From NCBI RefSeq assembly GCF_003590795.1, contig NZ_QYUL01000003.1, forward strand, positions 689,501-753,500: 64,000 bases of DNA, written 5' to 3'. The stretch comes from Azospirillum cavernae (GTDB lineage Bacteria; Pseudomonadota; Alphaproteobacteria; Azospirillales; Azospirillaceae). The position numbers were made by a program, and so were the translations under genes. The notes under the pieces are model-generated. The model had not been told where the DNA came from. It searched no databases and saw only the letters and a list, made by a program, of their open reading frames with translations. Below, piece by piece: positions 50,736 to 59,551 of this stretch (the stretch's first letter is position 1; each line of letters starts with the position of its first letter).

Positions 50736-52442
50736 TCAAACGACCTTGACCTGATAGGTCGAGCTGTTTTCCGTGTCGGTCAAATGCACCGCGCAGGCCA
50801 GACACGGGTCGAAGGAATGCAGGGTGCGGATGATTTCCAGCGGTTGGTCGGCCACCGCCACCGGGGTGTCGATCAGCGCCGCCTCATAGGCGGAAATCCG
50901 GTCGTCTTCGTCGCGCGGCCCGGCGTTCCAGGTGGTGGGAACCACGGCCTGATAATTCTTGATCTTGCCCTTGTCGATGACGACCCAGTGCGACAGCATC
51001 CCGCGCGGCGCCTCGTGGAAGCCGAAGCCGCGCACCTCCTCCTTCGGGAAGACCGGCTTGTTGAAGGTCATGGTGTCGCCCCGGCCGATGTTCTCCATCA
51101 GCAGCGTCCACTGGTTCGACAGCTCTTCGTGCAGCACGACGCAGCGCACCGCGCGGGCGGCGTGGCGGCCGATGGTGGAATGCAGGGCGTCCACCCCGAT
51201 CTTGCTGCCCACCAAACCGGACACGCTGTCCAGCACCGCGTTGACCCAGAATTGCGTGCGCTGGTGGCCCGACGCGTAAAGGCCCAGCACATTGGCCAGC
51301 GGGCCGACCTGGGCGCGCTTGTCGTAGAAGGTCGGCGACTTGATGAAGGAGTATTTCCCGTCATCCTGCCAATCGCTGTAGTTCGGGATCGTCTCGCCGT
51401 CATAGGGGTGCAGCGCGCCCTTGCCGCCCTGATACCAGGAATGCTTGACGCTTTCCTTCACGCCCTTTTCAAAATAGGGATCGTGGAAATCCTTGATCGG
51501 GGTGAAGCCCTTGACGATGTCGCCGTTTTCGATGAAACCGGCGGGCAGGGCGAACTTTGTGCCCTTGGTGTCCAGCGGCATGTCGGGGATCGACAGGTAA
51601 TTGACGATGCCGCGCCCGATCTTGGTCCAATCGGCGTAAAAGGCGCCGATGGCCGCCACGTCGGGGATGTAGACCTTGGTGATGAAGTCGCCGACCTCGT
51701 CGATCAACGTCTTGATGTAGGTCAGCTTTTCCAGGGTCAGGGTGGATTGGCTGTCCAGATTGATCGGGTTGGTGACGCCGCCGACCGCCATGTTCTGGAT
51801 GTGCGGGGTCTTCGAGCCGAGGATCGCCACCACCTTGTTCATCTTGCGCTGGACGTCCAACGCCTGAAGATAGTGGGTGGCGGCCATCAGATTGGCCTCG
51901 TGCGACAGCTTCATCGCCGGGTGGCCCCAATAGCCCGACCCGAAAATGCCCAACTGGCCGCTGTTGATGAAGGCCTGGAGCTTCTTTTGCGCGGTGGCGA
52001 ATTCGCCGGTCGTGTTCAGGCTCCAGTCGGACAGCGACTGCGCCAGCTTGGCCGTCGCCGCCGGATCGGCCTTCAGCGCTGAGGTGATGTCGACGAAGTC
52101 CAGCGCCGACAGATGATAGAAATGAACGATGTGGTCGTGGACGTTGTGGGCGCCCTGGATCAGGTTGCGGATGTATTGGGCGTTGAGCGGGATTTCCATC
52201 TTCAACGCGTTTTCCACCGCGCGCACCGAGGTGATGGCGTGAACCGTGGTGCAGACGCCGCAAATGCGTTGCGCGAACACCCAGGCGTCGCGCGGATCCT
52301 TGCCCTGAAGGATCAGTTCGATGCCGCGCCACATGGTGCCGGACGCCCACGCCTTCGTAACCTTGCCGTCGCCAACGTCGCATTCAACCCGCAGATGGCC
52401 TTCGATGCGGGTGACGGGATCGACAACAATGCGCTGAGTCAT
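50736..52442 (-). CDS. hybC: [NiFe]-hydrogenase large subunit, group 1 uptake type (HybC)
   Basis: This subunit carries the NiFe(CN)2CO site that oxidises H2 at the periplasmic face. From ATG 52442 it has 568 residues. The nickel ligands are Cys61 and Cys64 (RICGVCT) and Cys547 and Cys550 (DPCLACAVH). HupD should cut after His553, releasing a 15-residue tail starting LTDTENSS. ATG 52442 was preferred over ATG 52448 because AGGAG is 9 bases from it but only 3 from the other. It lacks a signal peptide, as expected, and is exported with HybO. It is the last gene of hybOABC. Confidence 0.98.
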   Translation of the reverse strand: MTQRIVVDPVTRIEGHLRVECDVGDGKVTKAWASGTMWRGIELILQGKDPRDAWVFAQRICGVCTTVHAITSVRAVENALKMEIPLNAQYIRNLIQGAHNVHDHIVHFYHLSALDFVDITSALKADPAATAKLAQSLSDWSLNTTGEFATAQKKLQAFINSGQLGIFGSGYWGHPAMKLSHEANLMAATHYLQALDVQRKMNKVVAILGSKTPHIQNMAVGGVTNPINLDSQSTLTLEKLTYIKTLIDEVGDFITKVYIPDVAAIGAFYADWTKIGRGIVNYLSIPDMPLDTKGTKFALPAGFIENGDIVKGFTPIKDFHDPYFEKGVKESVKHSWYQGGKGALHPYDGETIPNYSDWQDDGKYSFIKSPTFYDKRAQVGPLANVLGLYASGHQRTQFWVNAVLDSVSGLVGSKIGVDALHSTIGRHAARAVRCVVLHEELSNQWTLLMENIGRGDTMTFNKPVFPKEEVRGFGFHEAPRGMLSHWVVIDKGKIKNYQAVVPTTWNAGPRDEDDRISAYEAALIDTPVAVADQPLEIIRTLHSFDPCLACAVHLTDTENSSTYQVKVV

Positions 52443-52460
52443 GACCATGATCTCCTAAAC

Positions 52461-53663
52461 TCAGCCGTGCTTGGCCGAAGAGGCGGAAAGGGTGGCGTGC
52501 GCCGGGGAATGGACGGCGTGCAGAACCGGCAATGTCTTGACGAAGATCAGATACAACCCGACCTCCAACGCGAAGATGCCGACGGTGACGAGGATTTCCT
52601 TGACCGACGGGAAGTAGCTCCACGGCCCGATGGCCGGGGTGTAGCCGATCAAATAGACGTTCAGCCGGTACAGGATGCCCGCGACCAGCAGCAGCGAGGC
52701 GGCGATGAACAGGGAGCGCGTCCGGCCCCGGTTGCGCGGCGGCAGCAGGATCAGGCCGCCGCCCAGCATGGCCAGCGTCTCCAGCCAGAACCAACTGGCT
52801 TTCGGCCCGCCGAACGCGACGCCAAGCTGACCGCGCACGGCCAGATCGACGAATCGCAGGGCGACGAAGGCCAGCGCCGTCACCGCCATCAGATAGGCCA
52901 GCTTCTTCAGGACCGGGGTTTCCTGCGGGCGCTTGAAGCTCAAGGCCGCGAGAACCGCCTCCCAAATCACGATGGCGAAGCCCATCAGGATGGCGCTCAT
53001 CAGGAAGAAGACCGGCAAAAGCTGGGTCTGCCACAGCGGCGACAGCTTGTGCCCGACGATGACCATCATGGTGCCGAGCGAGCTTTGATGCATGGTCGGC
53101 AGCAGCACGCCCAGCGCGATGAACAGCCACAAGAGCTTGTTCACCTTGGCCCGCAGATCCTCCAGCCCGAAGCGCTCCAGCAGGGCGGGGGCGAACTCCA
53201 CTGTCAGCACGATGGTGTAGGTGGCGACGCACAGGCCGACCTCCAGCATCACCGAGTTGGGTTGCGCGTACCAGGGCATCATCAGATGATAGAAATGCCA
53301 GTAGCGGCCCAGATCGGTCAGCACGGCGATGCCCGCCAGACCATAGCCGAACAGGCTGGCCAGCACCGCCGGACGGACCAGCGGGTGGTATTCGCCCTTG
53401 TTCAGAATGTAGCAGAGCGCCGCCATCACATAACCGGCGCAGCCGAAGGCCGAACCGATGACGACGTCCACCGCGACCCAGATGCCCCAGGGGTAGCCGT
53501 CGTTGATGTTGGCGACGTAGCCGATGCCGAAGGCGTAGCGCTGGGCCAGCACATAGACCGCCGCCAGCACCAGCAGGATGCAGACGACCAGCGGCAGGGT
53601 GAAGATCCGCCCGCCGAGCGGCTGGTGTTCATGGAGATTCTGTTGACGCAGACTCATGGCCAT
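52461..53663 (-). CDS. hybB: Hydrogenase-2 membrane subunit HybB (NrfD/PsrC family)
   Basis: This is a 400-residue integral membrane protein with about ten helices of the NrfD/PsrC family, which passes electrons from HybA to the quinone pool. Recognisable segments are NDGYPWGIWVAVDVVIGSAF, YHFYHLMMPWY-like GRYWHFYHLMMPWYAQ and LPTMHQSSLGTMM. No haem-binding cytochrome b pattern is needed in this type. GGAGGAG lies 9 bases before ATG 53663, partly in the hybA stop region. Its presence instead of a HupC cytochrome b places the enzyme with the E. coli hydrogenase-2 type. Confidence 0.95.
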   Translation of the reverse strand: MAMSLRQQNLHEHQPLGGRIFTLPLVVCILLVLAAVYVLAQRYAFGIGYVANINDGYPWGIWVAVDVVIGSAFGCAGYVMAALCYILNKGEYHPLVRPAVLASLFGYGLAGIAVLTDLGRYWHFYHLMMPWYAQPNSVMLEVGLCVATYTIVLTVEFAPALLERFGLEDLRAKVNKLLWLFIALGVLLPTMHQSSLGTMMVIVGHKLSPLWQTQLLPVFFLMSAILMGFAIVIWEAVLAALSFKRPQETPVLKKLAYLMAVTALAFVALRFVDLAVRGQLGVAFGGPKASWFWLETLAMLGGGLILLPPRNRGRTRSLFIAASLLLVAGILYRLNVYLIGYTPAIGPWSYFPSVKEILVTVGIFALEVGLYLIFVKTLPVLHAVHSPAHATLSASSAKHG

Positions 53664-53669
53664 GGCGGG

Positions 53670-54725
53670 TCACTCCTCCGGGTGGTCTTTGGCGTTGCGG
53701 CGGGCCAGATAGGCCAGACCGGCGAAGGCCACGGCGGGGCCGACCATCCCGGCGTACAGCGTGTGCTGGATGCCCTCGGACAGCGTCGGATAGCCGGTGT
53801 CCGGCACGTTGGTCGGCAGGTTCAGCTTGTCGAACGGCACGCCCGACACCGCCAGACATTGGGTGCCGCCCAGTTCCGTTTCGCCGTAAATGTGGGACTG
53901 ATAGGCGGCGGCGACCGTTTTCTCATGCCCCGCCCGCGCCCCGCCGACCGTGCCGCCGATGTCGCCGCGCGGGTAATGCGTGACCTCGCCGACTTTCAGG
54001 GCGGTGCGGCGCTTGGCCTCCGCCTTCAGATCCTCGGTGCGGCCAAACAGGGTGGCCCCGGTCGGGCAGACGTCGGCGCAGCCCGGCAACTGATTCTCGG
54101 CCAGACGGTGCTGGCAGAGCTGGCATTTTTTGATTTCGCCGAACGCGTCGTTGTAATCGTATTTCGGCACGCCGAACGGGCAGGACAGCACGCAGTAGCG
54201 GCAGCCGATGCAGGCGTCCGGGTTGTGGCTGACGATGCCGGTCTTCTCATCCTTGGTCATCGCCGTCACCGGGCAGACCGACACGCAGGACGGATCGGCG
54301 CAGTGCAGGCATTGCCGCTTGATGAAGGCGAAGCCGTTTTCCGGCGAATCCTTGGTCTCGCCGGTGCCGTGGCTGTAGGCCTTGATGATGTTCAGCGTCT
54401 TGGCCGACAGTTCCACCGGCGTGTCCCAGGTCGGGTTGCCGGGCGCGCCGTTCCAGGCCTGCGCCTCCGGCCCGACCTCCGGCGGCATGTGGTTGACGTC
54501 CTTGCAGGCCGTCACGCAGGCTTTGCAGCCGATGCACAGCGTGCTGTCGTAGAGCAGGCCCAGCGCGTCGGGCGACATCGCTTTGGGCGCGCGTTGCAGC
54601 GCGTTGGCGTCGGGCGTCGCGACGACCGTGGCGCAGGCGGCGGCCGCCGCCCCCGCCGATCCTTGCAAGGCGCCGCGCAGGAAACCACGCCGCGACACCG
54701 TGCCTTTTGAGGGTGCTTTTGCCAT
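53670..54725 (-). CDS. hybA: Hydrogenase-2 iron-sulfur subunit HybA
   Basis: This is a 351-residue ferredoxin-like electron carrier linking HybO to HybB. A twin-arginine signal (SRRGFLRG, Arg12-13) directs it to the periplasm. Four [4Fe-4S] cysteine sets follow: CIGCKACVTACK, CLHCADPSCVSVCP, CIGCRYCVLSCPFG and CQLCQHRL...CADVCP. A hydrophobic C-terminal anchor (about residues 316-340) precedes a charged end. ATG 54725 opens the signal; an earlier GTG overlaps the hybO stop. It lies directly after hybO, as in E. coli. Confidence 0.96.
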   Translation of the reverse strand: MAKAPSKGTVSRRGFLRGALQGSAGAAAAACATVVATPDANALQRAPKAMSPDALGLLYDSTLCIGCKACVTACKDVNHMPPEVGPEAQAWNGAPGNPTWDTPVELSAKTLNIIKAYSHGTGETKDSPENGFAFIKRQCLHCADPSCVSVCPVTAMTKDEKTGIVSHNPDACIGCRYCVLSCPFGVPKYDYNDAFGEIKKCQLCQHRLAENQLPGCADVCPTGATLFGRTEDLKAEAKRRTALKVGEVTHYPRGDIGGTVGGARAGHEKTVAAAYQSHIYGETELGGTQCLAVSGVPFDKLNLPTNVPDTGYPTLSEGIQHTLYAGMVGPAVAFAGLAYLARRNAKDHPEE

Positions 54726-54733
54726 GGCGGGCC

Positions 54734-55906
54734 TCACTTCGCGTCGGAATCGGTCGGGGCGTCCCGTTCGGCGTTCGCGTCCTGCTTGCCCAGCCGCCCG
54801 GCGATGACCGCGCCGGCGCCAATGGCGGCGCCCGCGATGCCCGCGACCACGGCGGCGGCGCCCGGCGTCATGCCCTGGCCCTTCTCGGTGGCGACCGCCG
54901 GGTACGTGTTGGGCGGGGCGACCGACTTCAGCGTCGCCAGCTCATGAATGCTTTTGGTGAAGCCGACGCCCTTTTCCGAACAGCCGAAGCAGGGGTGTCC
55001 GGTGCCCACCGGCCATGTCCCTTGGCCAACGTCGTTGAAACCGATGGACGGGCAATTGTGGTAGGTTTCCGGCCCCTTGCAGCCCAGCTTGTACAGGCAA
55101 TAGCCCTGGCGGTGGCCGTAATCGCCAAACTCCATGGCGAAGCGCCCGGCGTCGAAATGCGGGCGGCGTTCGCAATTTTCGTGGATCAGGCGACCATAGG
55201 CGAATTTCGGGCGCATCTTGTCGTCCAGCGCCGGAAGCTTGCCGAACGTGACGAAATGCAGAACCAGGGAGAGGAAATTATACGGGTTGGGCGGGCAGCC
55301 GGGGATGGTGACGACCGGCTTGTCGGTGATGATCTCGTTCAGGCCCTTGGCCCCGGTCGGGTTGACGCCGGTGGACACCCAGCCGCCCCAGGAGGAGCAG
55401 GAACCGATGGAGATGACGGCGGCGGCCCCGGCGGCGCAGTCCTTCACCGCCTCGATGTAGGTCTTTCCGGCGACGCGGCAGTAATTCCCCCCGGCCCCGG
55501 TCGGCACCGAGCCGTCCGTGACCATCAGATACTTGCCCCAATTGGCCTTCATCGCCTGCTGTTTCCAGTTTTCGGCTTGATGGCCGGAGCCTGTCATCAG
55601 CGTTTCGTTGTAGTCGAGCGAGATGGTGTCGAGGATCAGGGTTTCGAGCGTCGGGTGGTTGGTGCGCAGCAGCGTTTCGGTGCAGCCGGTGCAGGCCTGC
55701 CCCGATAGCCAGATCACGGTCGGGCGGGGGGCGGCGACGGCGGCGTTGGCGATGCTGACGCCGAATCCCGGCTCCAGCCCCAGCGTGGCGGCGACGCCGG
55801 TGCAATAGGCCAGAAAATCCCGGCGGTTCAGACCGGCGAGCGCGTTCTCATAGGATTCGAGGTCGCCGATGTGTTCGGCGTCGTTGACCACCTGACCGTC
55901 GGGCAT
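54734..55906 (-). CDS. hybO: [NiFe]-hydrogenase small subunit HybO
   Basis: The 390-residue iron-sulfur subunit passes electrons from the NiFe site. A twin-arginine motif NRRDFLAYC (Arg28-29) exports the folded HybO-HybC complex. Proximal-cluster cysteines are in SGQACTGCTE, with further ligands in SIGSCSSWGG, IPGCPPNP and HENCERRPHFDAG, KLGCKGPETYHNCPS and HPCFGCSEKG. A hydrophobic Ala/Gly helix (about residues 348-370) anchors the C-terminus. It has no extra cysteines around the proximal cluster of the oxygen-tolerant type. ATG 55906 has GGGAGGGAAC upstream. It is first in hybOABC and preceded by an FNR box. Confidence 0.97.
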   Translation of the reverse strand: MPDGQVVNDAEHIGDLESYENALAGLNRRDFLAYCTGVAATLGLEPGFGVSIANAAVAAPRPTVIWLSGQACTGCTETLLRTNHPTLETLILDTISLDYNETLMTGSGHQAENWKQQAMKANWGKYLMVTDGSVPTGAGGNYCRVAGKTYIEAVKDCAAGAAAVISIGSCSSWGGWVSTGVNPTGAKGLNEIITDKPVVTIPGCPPNPYNFLSLVLHFVTFGKLPALDDKMRPKFAYGRLIHENCERRPHFDAGRFAMEFGDYGHRQGYCLYKLGCKGPETYHNCPSIGFNDVGQGTWPVGTGHPCFGCSEKGVGFTKSIHELATLKSVAPPNTYPAVATEKGQGMTPGAAAVVAGIAGAAIGAGAVIAGRLGKQDANAERDAPTDSDAK

Positions 55907-56095
55907 TCCCTGTTCCCTCCCTGGGCGTTCCGCATGTTGGCGACAAACCGGCAAACCACGCCCGGTGCGCGCGCAACAAAGCCGCGCCGCAGCCGGGAAC
56001 GGATGCGGGAGGATTTGCACACCCATGTTTTTGATGGGCATGACGGCGCGCAGCCGCCTTGGCGGGCATTGAGCCAGTTGCAGGGCAGACCAACA

Positions 56096-56109
56096 TTGAT
56101 CTGCATCAA
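56096..56109. promoter_or_regulatory. FNR/FixK box TTGAT-CTGC-ATCAA before hybO
   Basis: It is a perfect match to the FNR consensus, about 190 bases upstream of hybO in the 380-base divergent region with the TerC gene. If centred near -41.5 it would give a 5' leader of about 155 bases for hybO. Nothing else was recognised in this gap. Confidence 0.78.
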
Positions 56110-56286
56110 CGACCACATTCTCAATAGGGATTTTCGAGCGCTTGCGAGATGCGACGGATCGTCCCGTCCTGGTTGACCAGGATTTTTTCCAACCGCCTTG
56201 GCCCCTAGGGGTTGCGCGCGTATGGCGGTGCGCGATATAGGGCTAAGGCCCAACCTGTCTGACAACTGACATCAGGAACCCCGCCC

Positions 56287-56928
56287 GTGGACTCGCTGCT
56301 TCCCGAATTGATCGCGCTTGGTCAGGTCATGTTCATCGATCTGGTTCTGGCGGGCGACAACGCCATCGTCGTCGGCATGGCGGCGGCGGGGGTGGCGCGG
56401 GCGCAGCGGGCCAAGGTGATTTTCTGGGGCATCGCGGCGGCGGTCGTGCTGCGCATCGTCTTCGCCCTGCTGACCACCCAGTTGTTGGCGATCATTGGTC
56501 TGACCCTTGCCGGCGGCATCCTGTTGATGTGGGTGTGTTGGAAGCTGTTCCGCGAATTGCGCGAACAGAAAGAGGAGGACGAGGCGGCTGATCTGGTGTC
56601 GGAGGACGACGCGTCCGTGGGCGGAACGGCGGGCGGCGGCAAGACGATGCAGGCGGCCATCTGGCAGGTGGTCGTCGCCGACGTGTCGATGTCGCTGGAC
56701 AATGTGCTGGCGGTGGCAGGCGCGGCGCGCGAGCATCTGTGGGTCATGGCGGTTGGCCTGCTGCTGTCGGTGGCCTTGATGGGCGCGGCGGCCAGCGTGA
56801 TCGCCCGGCTGCTCAGCCGCTACCACTGGATCGCCTACATCGGACTTGGCGTGATCGTCTATGTGGCTCTGATGATGATCTACAACGGCAGCGTCGAGGT
56901 GCTGGCGGTTGCGGGCGTGATGCGCTGA
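56287..56928 (+). CDS. TerC-family integral membrane protein (YjbE-like)
   Basis: The 213-residue membrane protein begins with GTG 56287 (AGGAA 8 bases upstream) and has about seven helices. The TerC motifs are FIDLVLAGDNAIVVGMAAAG near the N-terminus and DVSMSLDNVLAVAG in the second half, whose acidic residues lie within the membrane and suggest metal-ion transport. Related proteins export manganese or act in metal supply to secreted enzymes. A hydrophilic loop rich in Glu/Asp (about residues 95-120) separates the two halves. It is divergent from the hydrogenase operon; a functional link is not shown. Confidence 0.9.
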   Translation: MDSLLPELIALGQVMFIDLVLAGDNAIVVGMAAAGVARAQRAKVIFWGIAAAVVLRIVFALLTTQLLAIIGLTLAGGILLMWVCWKLFRELREQKEEDEAADLVSEDDASVGGTAGGGKTMQAAIWQVVVADVSMSLDNVLAVAGAAREHLWVMAVGLLLSVALMGAAASVIARLLSRYHWIAYIGLGVIVYVALMMIYNGSVEVLAVAGVMR

Positions 56929-56992
56929 ACGTCCGGCAAGCGGATGGTTTTTGGGCGGCGCTTGGGCGCGCCGTCCCAGTTTGGCGTCCGGT

Positions 56993-57961
56993 TCAGCGGG
57001 CGGCGCAGCTTTGAATCGCCGCGCCGATCTGGGCGCGGCCTTGGGCGTCCAGCCGGTCGGCGAGAAAGGCCTCCCATTGGCCGGTGGCGGTGATCGCGCT
57101 TTGCACGCAGCGGCAACGCGGCTCGCAGAGCGCGGCGGAGCCGCCGGTCTGGCCGCAACTGGCGACGCAGGAGCTTTGAAAACTGCGGGTCGCCGGGGAT
57201 TCAACGGGTACAAGACCGCTGTTGGCGATCAGCCAGACCGCGCCGAACAGAATCGGTTGGTGAATCAGATAGACGGCCAGACTGTGCCGTCCGGCCAGGG
57301 CCAAACCCCGTCCGACCACGCCGCCGGGCAAGACGCCGCGTCCGACGCTTGGCCACAGCCGGGCCAGCGCGATTCCAACCAGAAGGCCGGAGATCCAGGG
57401 CAGCAGCGGCACGAAATCGTTGGAATCCGGGGCGAAACTGGTCAAGCCGATCCAGCGCAGCCATGGGCTGTCGAAGAGCGGAAAGCCGAAGCTCTGCCCT
57501 GCGGCGAAAGCCGCCGCCGCCGCGAGCAGCGAGACCAGGGCGGGCAAGCGAACGAAGAGCAGACCGACGACGCTGGCCGCCGCCATGTGGTGCAGCACGC
57601 CGAAGAAAATCGGGCTGTCGGGAAAGACCGCGTAGGACGCCGCCGACACGGCGGCGGCGGCGGCGGCCAGGCGGCCCAGACGGCGGAAATAGCGCGGGCG
57701 GTCCAACCCGCGTTCCGTCGCCAGAACCAAACCGATCCCGGCGAGCAGCAGAAAGCTCGACAGGATGGTGGTGCGGGCGGCCAGCCACAGCGGGTTTTCA
57801 AACAGATCGAAGTCGGCCAGCCCGACGAAGGTCAAATCCCAGCAGGCGTGATAGACCGCCATGGCGAGCAACGCCACCCCGCGTGCGGCGTCGAGGCGTG
57901 GGCGACGTTCCCTCTCCCCCCTGGGGAGAGGGGTAGCGTGAGGGGGATGCGTGGCGGTCAT
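56993..57961 (-). CDS. DUF1624/heparan-glucosaminide acetyltransferase-like membrane protein
   Basis: The 322-residue integral membrane protein has about nine helices and the YeiB/DUF1624 start RPRLDAARGVALLAMAVYHACWD-like segment at residues 21-43, shared with acyltransferase-type membrane proteins. HSLAVYLIHQPILFGAVWLI is the conserved late helix. The C-terminal 60 residues are soluble, with six cysteines (SCVASCGQ, CEPRCRCVQS). The only start before the first helix is ATG 57961, so about 18 N-terminal residues are encoded by a dispersed GC-rich repeat (HATPLPRGERE). The function is unknown. Confidence 0.82.
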   Translation of the reverse strand: MTATHPPHATPLPRGERERRPRLDAARGVALLAMAVYHACWDLTFVGLADFDLFENPLWLAARTTILSSFLLLAGIGLVLATERGLDRPRYFRRLGRLAAAAAAVSAASYAVFPDSPIFFGVLHHMAAASVVGLLFVRLPALVSLLAAAAAFAAGQSFGFPLFDSPWLRWIGLTSFAPDSNDFVPLLPWISGLLVGIALARLWPSVGRGVLPGGVVGRGLALAGRHSLAVYLIHQPILFGAVWLIANSGLVPVESPATRSFQSSCVASCGQTGGSAALCEPRCRCVQSAITATGQWEAFLADRLDAQGRAQIGAAIQSCAAR

Positions 57962-58062
57962 GATTGGGATTGCGCGAGCGAATCCGCCAACGCCGCCCCG
58001 AACAGGGCGGGCGGCGCGTCCCCCTCACCCCGGCCCTCTCCCCGGGGGGAAGAGGGGGAGGT
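57909..58062. repeat. GC-rich palindromic repeat (copy 6), partly inside a gene
   Basis: The left arm TCTCCCCCCTGGGGAGAGGG (about 57915-57934) lies within the 5' coding part of the DUF1624 gene; the right arm CTCTCCCCGGGGGGAAGAGG (58034-58055) is intergenic. Inner CGTGAGGGGGA and TCCCCCTCACC segments pair. It resembles copy 4. Confidence 0.7.
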
Positions 58063-58070
58063 CTGCGCGC

Positions 58071-59363
58071 TCACAACCAGTCCGGCACCCGTTCCGCCGC
58101 CAGCATCTCTTCCACCGTCGGGCGGGGGCGGATGACGGCGAAGCGGTCGCCGTTGACCAGAACCTCCGGGATCAACGGGCGGGTGTTGTAGGTCGAGGAC
58201 ATCGCCGCGCCATAGGCGCCCGCCGACAGGAAGGCGACCAGATCATCGTCGGCCAGCGGCGGCAGCGGGCGCTGCACGGCGAAGGTGTCGCCGCTTTCGC
58301 ACACCGGGCCGACCACGTCATACGGCTCCAGCGCCGAGCCGGATTCCGGTTCGACCACCGGGATGATGCCGTGATAGGCCTCATACAGCGATGGGCGGAT
58401 CAAATCATTCATCGCGGCGTCGACGATGGCGAAGCGGCGGTGCAAGCCTTGCTTCACATAAATGACGCGGCTGACCAGGATCCCGGCGTTGCCGACCAGC
58501 GACCGCCCCGGCTCCAGCGTCACGCGGCAACCGAGATTGCCGGTGATCGAGCGGACCATCGCCGCGTAATCGGCCAGATCGGGCGGCGCTTCGTTCTTGT
58601 AGGTGATGCCCAGACCGCCGCCAAGATCGAGCCGCTGGATGTCGTGCCCATCGGCGCGCAACTGGTGCAGCAGGGCGGCGACCCGCTCATACGCGGCGCG
58701 GAAGGGGGCCAGATCGGTCAATTGCGAACCGATGTGGACGGCGATGGACACCGGCTTGATCCCCGGCAGCGACGCGGCGAATTTGTAGATGTCGCGCGCT
58801 TGATCGTAGTCGATGCCGAACTTGTTCTCTTTCTTGCCGGTCGCGATCTTGGCGTGGGTCTTGGCGTCCACGTCCGGGTTGACGCGGATGGCGATGGGCG
58901 CGACCACGCCCAGACTGGACGCCACCGCGCTCAGCGCCTCCAACTCCGGGATGGATTCCACGTTGATCTGGTGGATTCCGGCTTCCAACGCCGCGCGCAG
59001 CTCCTCGCGCGTCTTGCCGACGCCGGAGAAGACGATGCGTTCGGGCGGAATGCCGCCCGCCAGCGCCCGCTTCATCTCGCCCACCGACACGACGTCGCCG
59101 CCCGCGCCCAGCTTGGCGAAGGTGCGGATGACCGCCAGATTGGAGTTGGCCTTCAACGCGTAGCACACGCCCGCGTCCTGCCCGGCGAAGGCGCCAGCAT
59201 ACGCGCTGTAATGCGCTTCCAGCGCCGCCGTGGAATAGAGGTAAAAGGGCGTGCCGACGGCGCGCGCCACCTCGTTCACCGACACGGATTCGGCGTGCAG
59301 CACGCCGTAACGGTAGGCGAAGGCCCCCATCGGCGCGCTGGGCTTGGGCGACGACGCGCTCAT
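58071..59363 (-). CDS. lysA: Diaminopimelate decarboxylase
   Basis: This enzyme decarboxylates meso-diaminopimelate to L-lysine. The 430-residue PLP enzyme of the alanine racemase fold III type has the Schiff-base Lys71 (CYALKANSN), the PLP-phosphate segments LDLGGGLGITY and EPGRSLVGNAG, and the C-terminal active-site Cys355 (GPVCESGDTF). ATG 59363 overlaps the lptM stop. The argH-lptM-lysA order is common in proteobacteria. Confidence 0.97.
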   Translation of the reverse strand: MSASSPKPSAPMGAFAYRYGVLHAESVSVNEVARAVGTPFYLYSTAALEAHYSAYAGAFAGQDAGVCYALKANSNLAVIRTFAKLGAGGDVVSVGEMKRALAGGIPPERIVFSGVGKTREELRAALEAGIHQINVESIPELEALSAVASSLGVVAPIAIRVNPDVDAKTHAKIATGKKENKFGIDYDQARDIYKFAASLPGIKPVSIAVHIGSQLTDLAPFRAAYERVAALLHQLRADGHDIQRLDLGGGLGITYKNEAPPDLADYAAMVRSITGNLGCRVTLEPGRSLVGNAGILVSRVIYVKQGLHRRFAIVDAAMNDLIRPSLYEAYHGIIPVVEPESGSALEPYDVVGPVCESGDTFAVQRPLPPLADDDLVAFLSAGAYGAAMSSTYNTRPLIPEVLVNGDRFAVIRPRPTVEEMLAAERVPDWL

Positions 59364-59551
59364 GGAAATTTGACTCCGGGGGCGGGTTCGCCGGGCTTGG
59401 GATCCAGCGACGGATTGGGATAGCTGCGCGGGAAGGGATCGGTCTGCCCCTCCGGCAGGGCTTCATCGACGTATTTCGGGCGCTTGCCGCAGGCCGACAG
59501 GGCCAGCGCGGCGGCAAGAACCAGGATGGTCACACGGATGGGGTGCTTCAC
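59360..59551 (-). CDS. lptM: Small lipoprotein LptM-like
   Basis: A GTG start at 59551 gives a 63-residue lipoprotein with a basic start (KHPIRV), a hydrophobic stretch and lipobox LSAC; the mature protein begins CGKRPKYV. The Pro/Asp-rich remainder is typical of the small lipoprotein encoded between argH and lysA. In E. coli LptM supports maturation of the LptD lipopolysaccharide translocon. Its start overlaps the argH stop (GTGA), and its stop overlaps the lysA ATG. Confidence 0.85.
   Translation of the reverse strand: MKHPIRVTILVLAAALALSACGKRPKYVDEALPEGQTDPFPRSYPNPSLDPKPGEPAPGVKFP

Noticed and set aside
56160..56286. yybP-ykoY manganese riboswitch before the TerC-family gene
   Set aside because: The position is suggestive because such genes are often controlled this way, but the conserved core bases of that riboswitch are not visible; only a CGCGC hairpin is seen.
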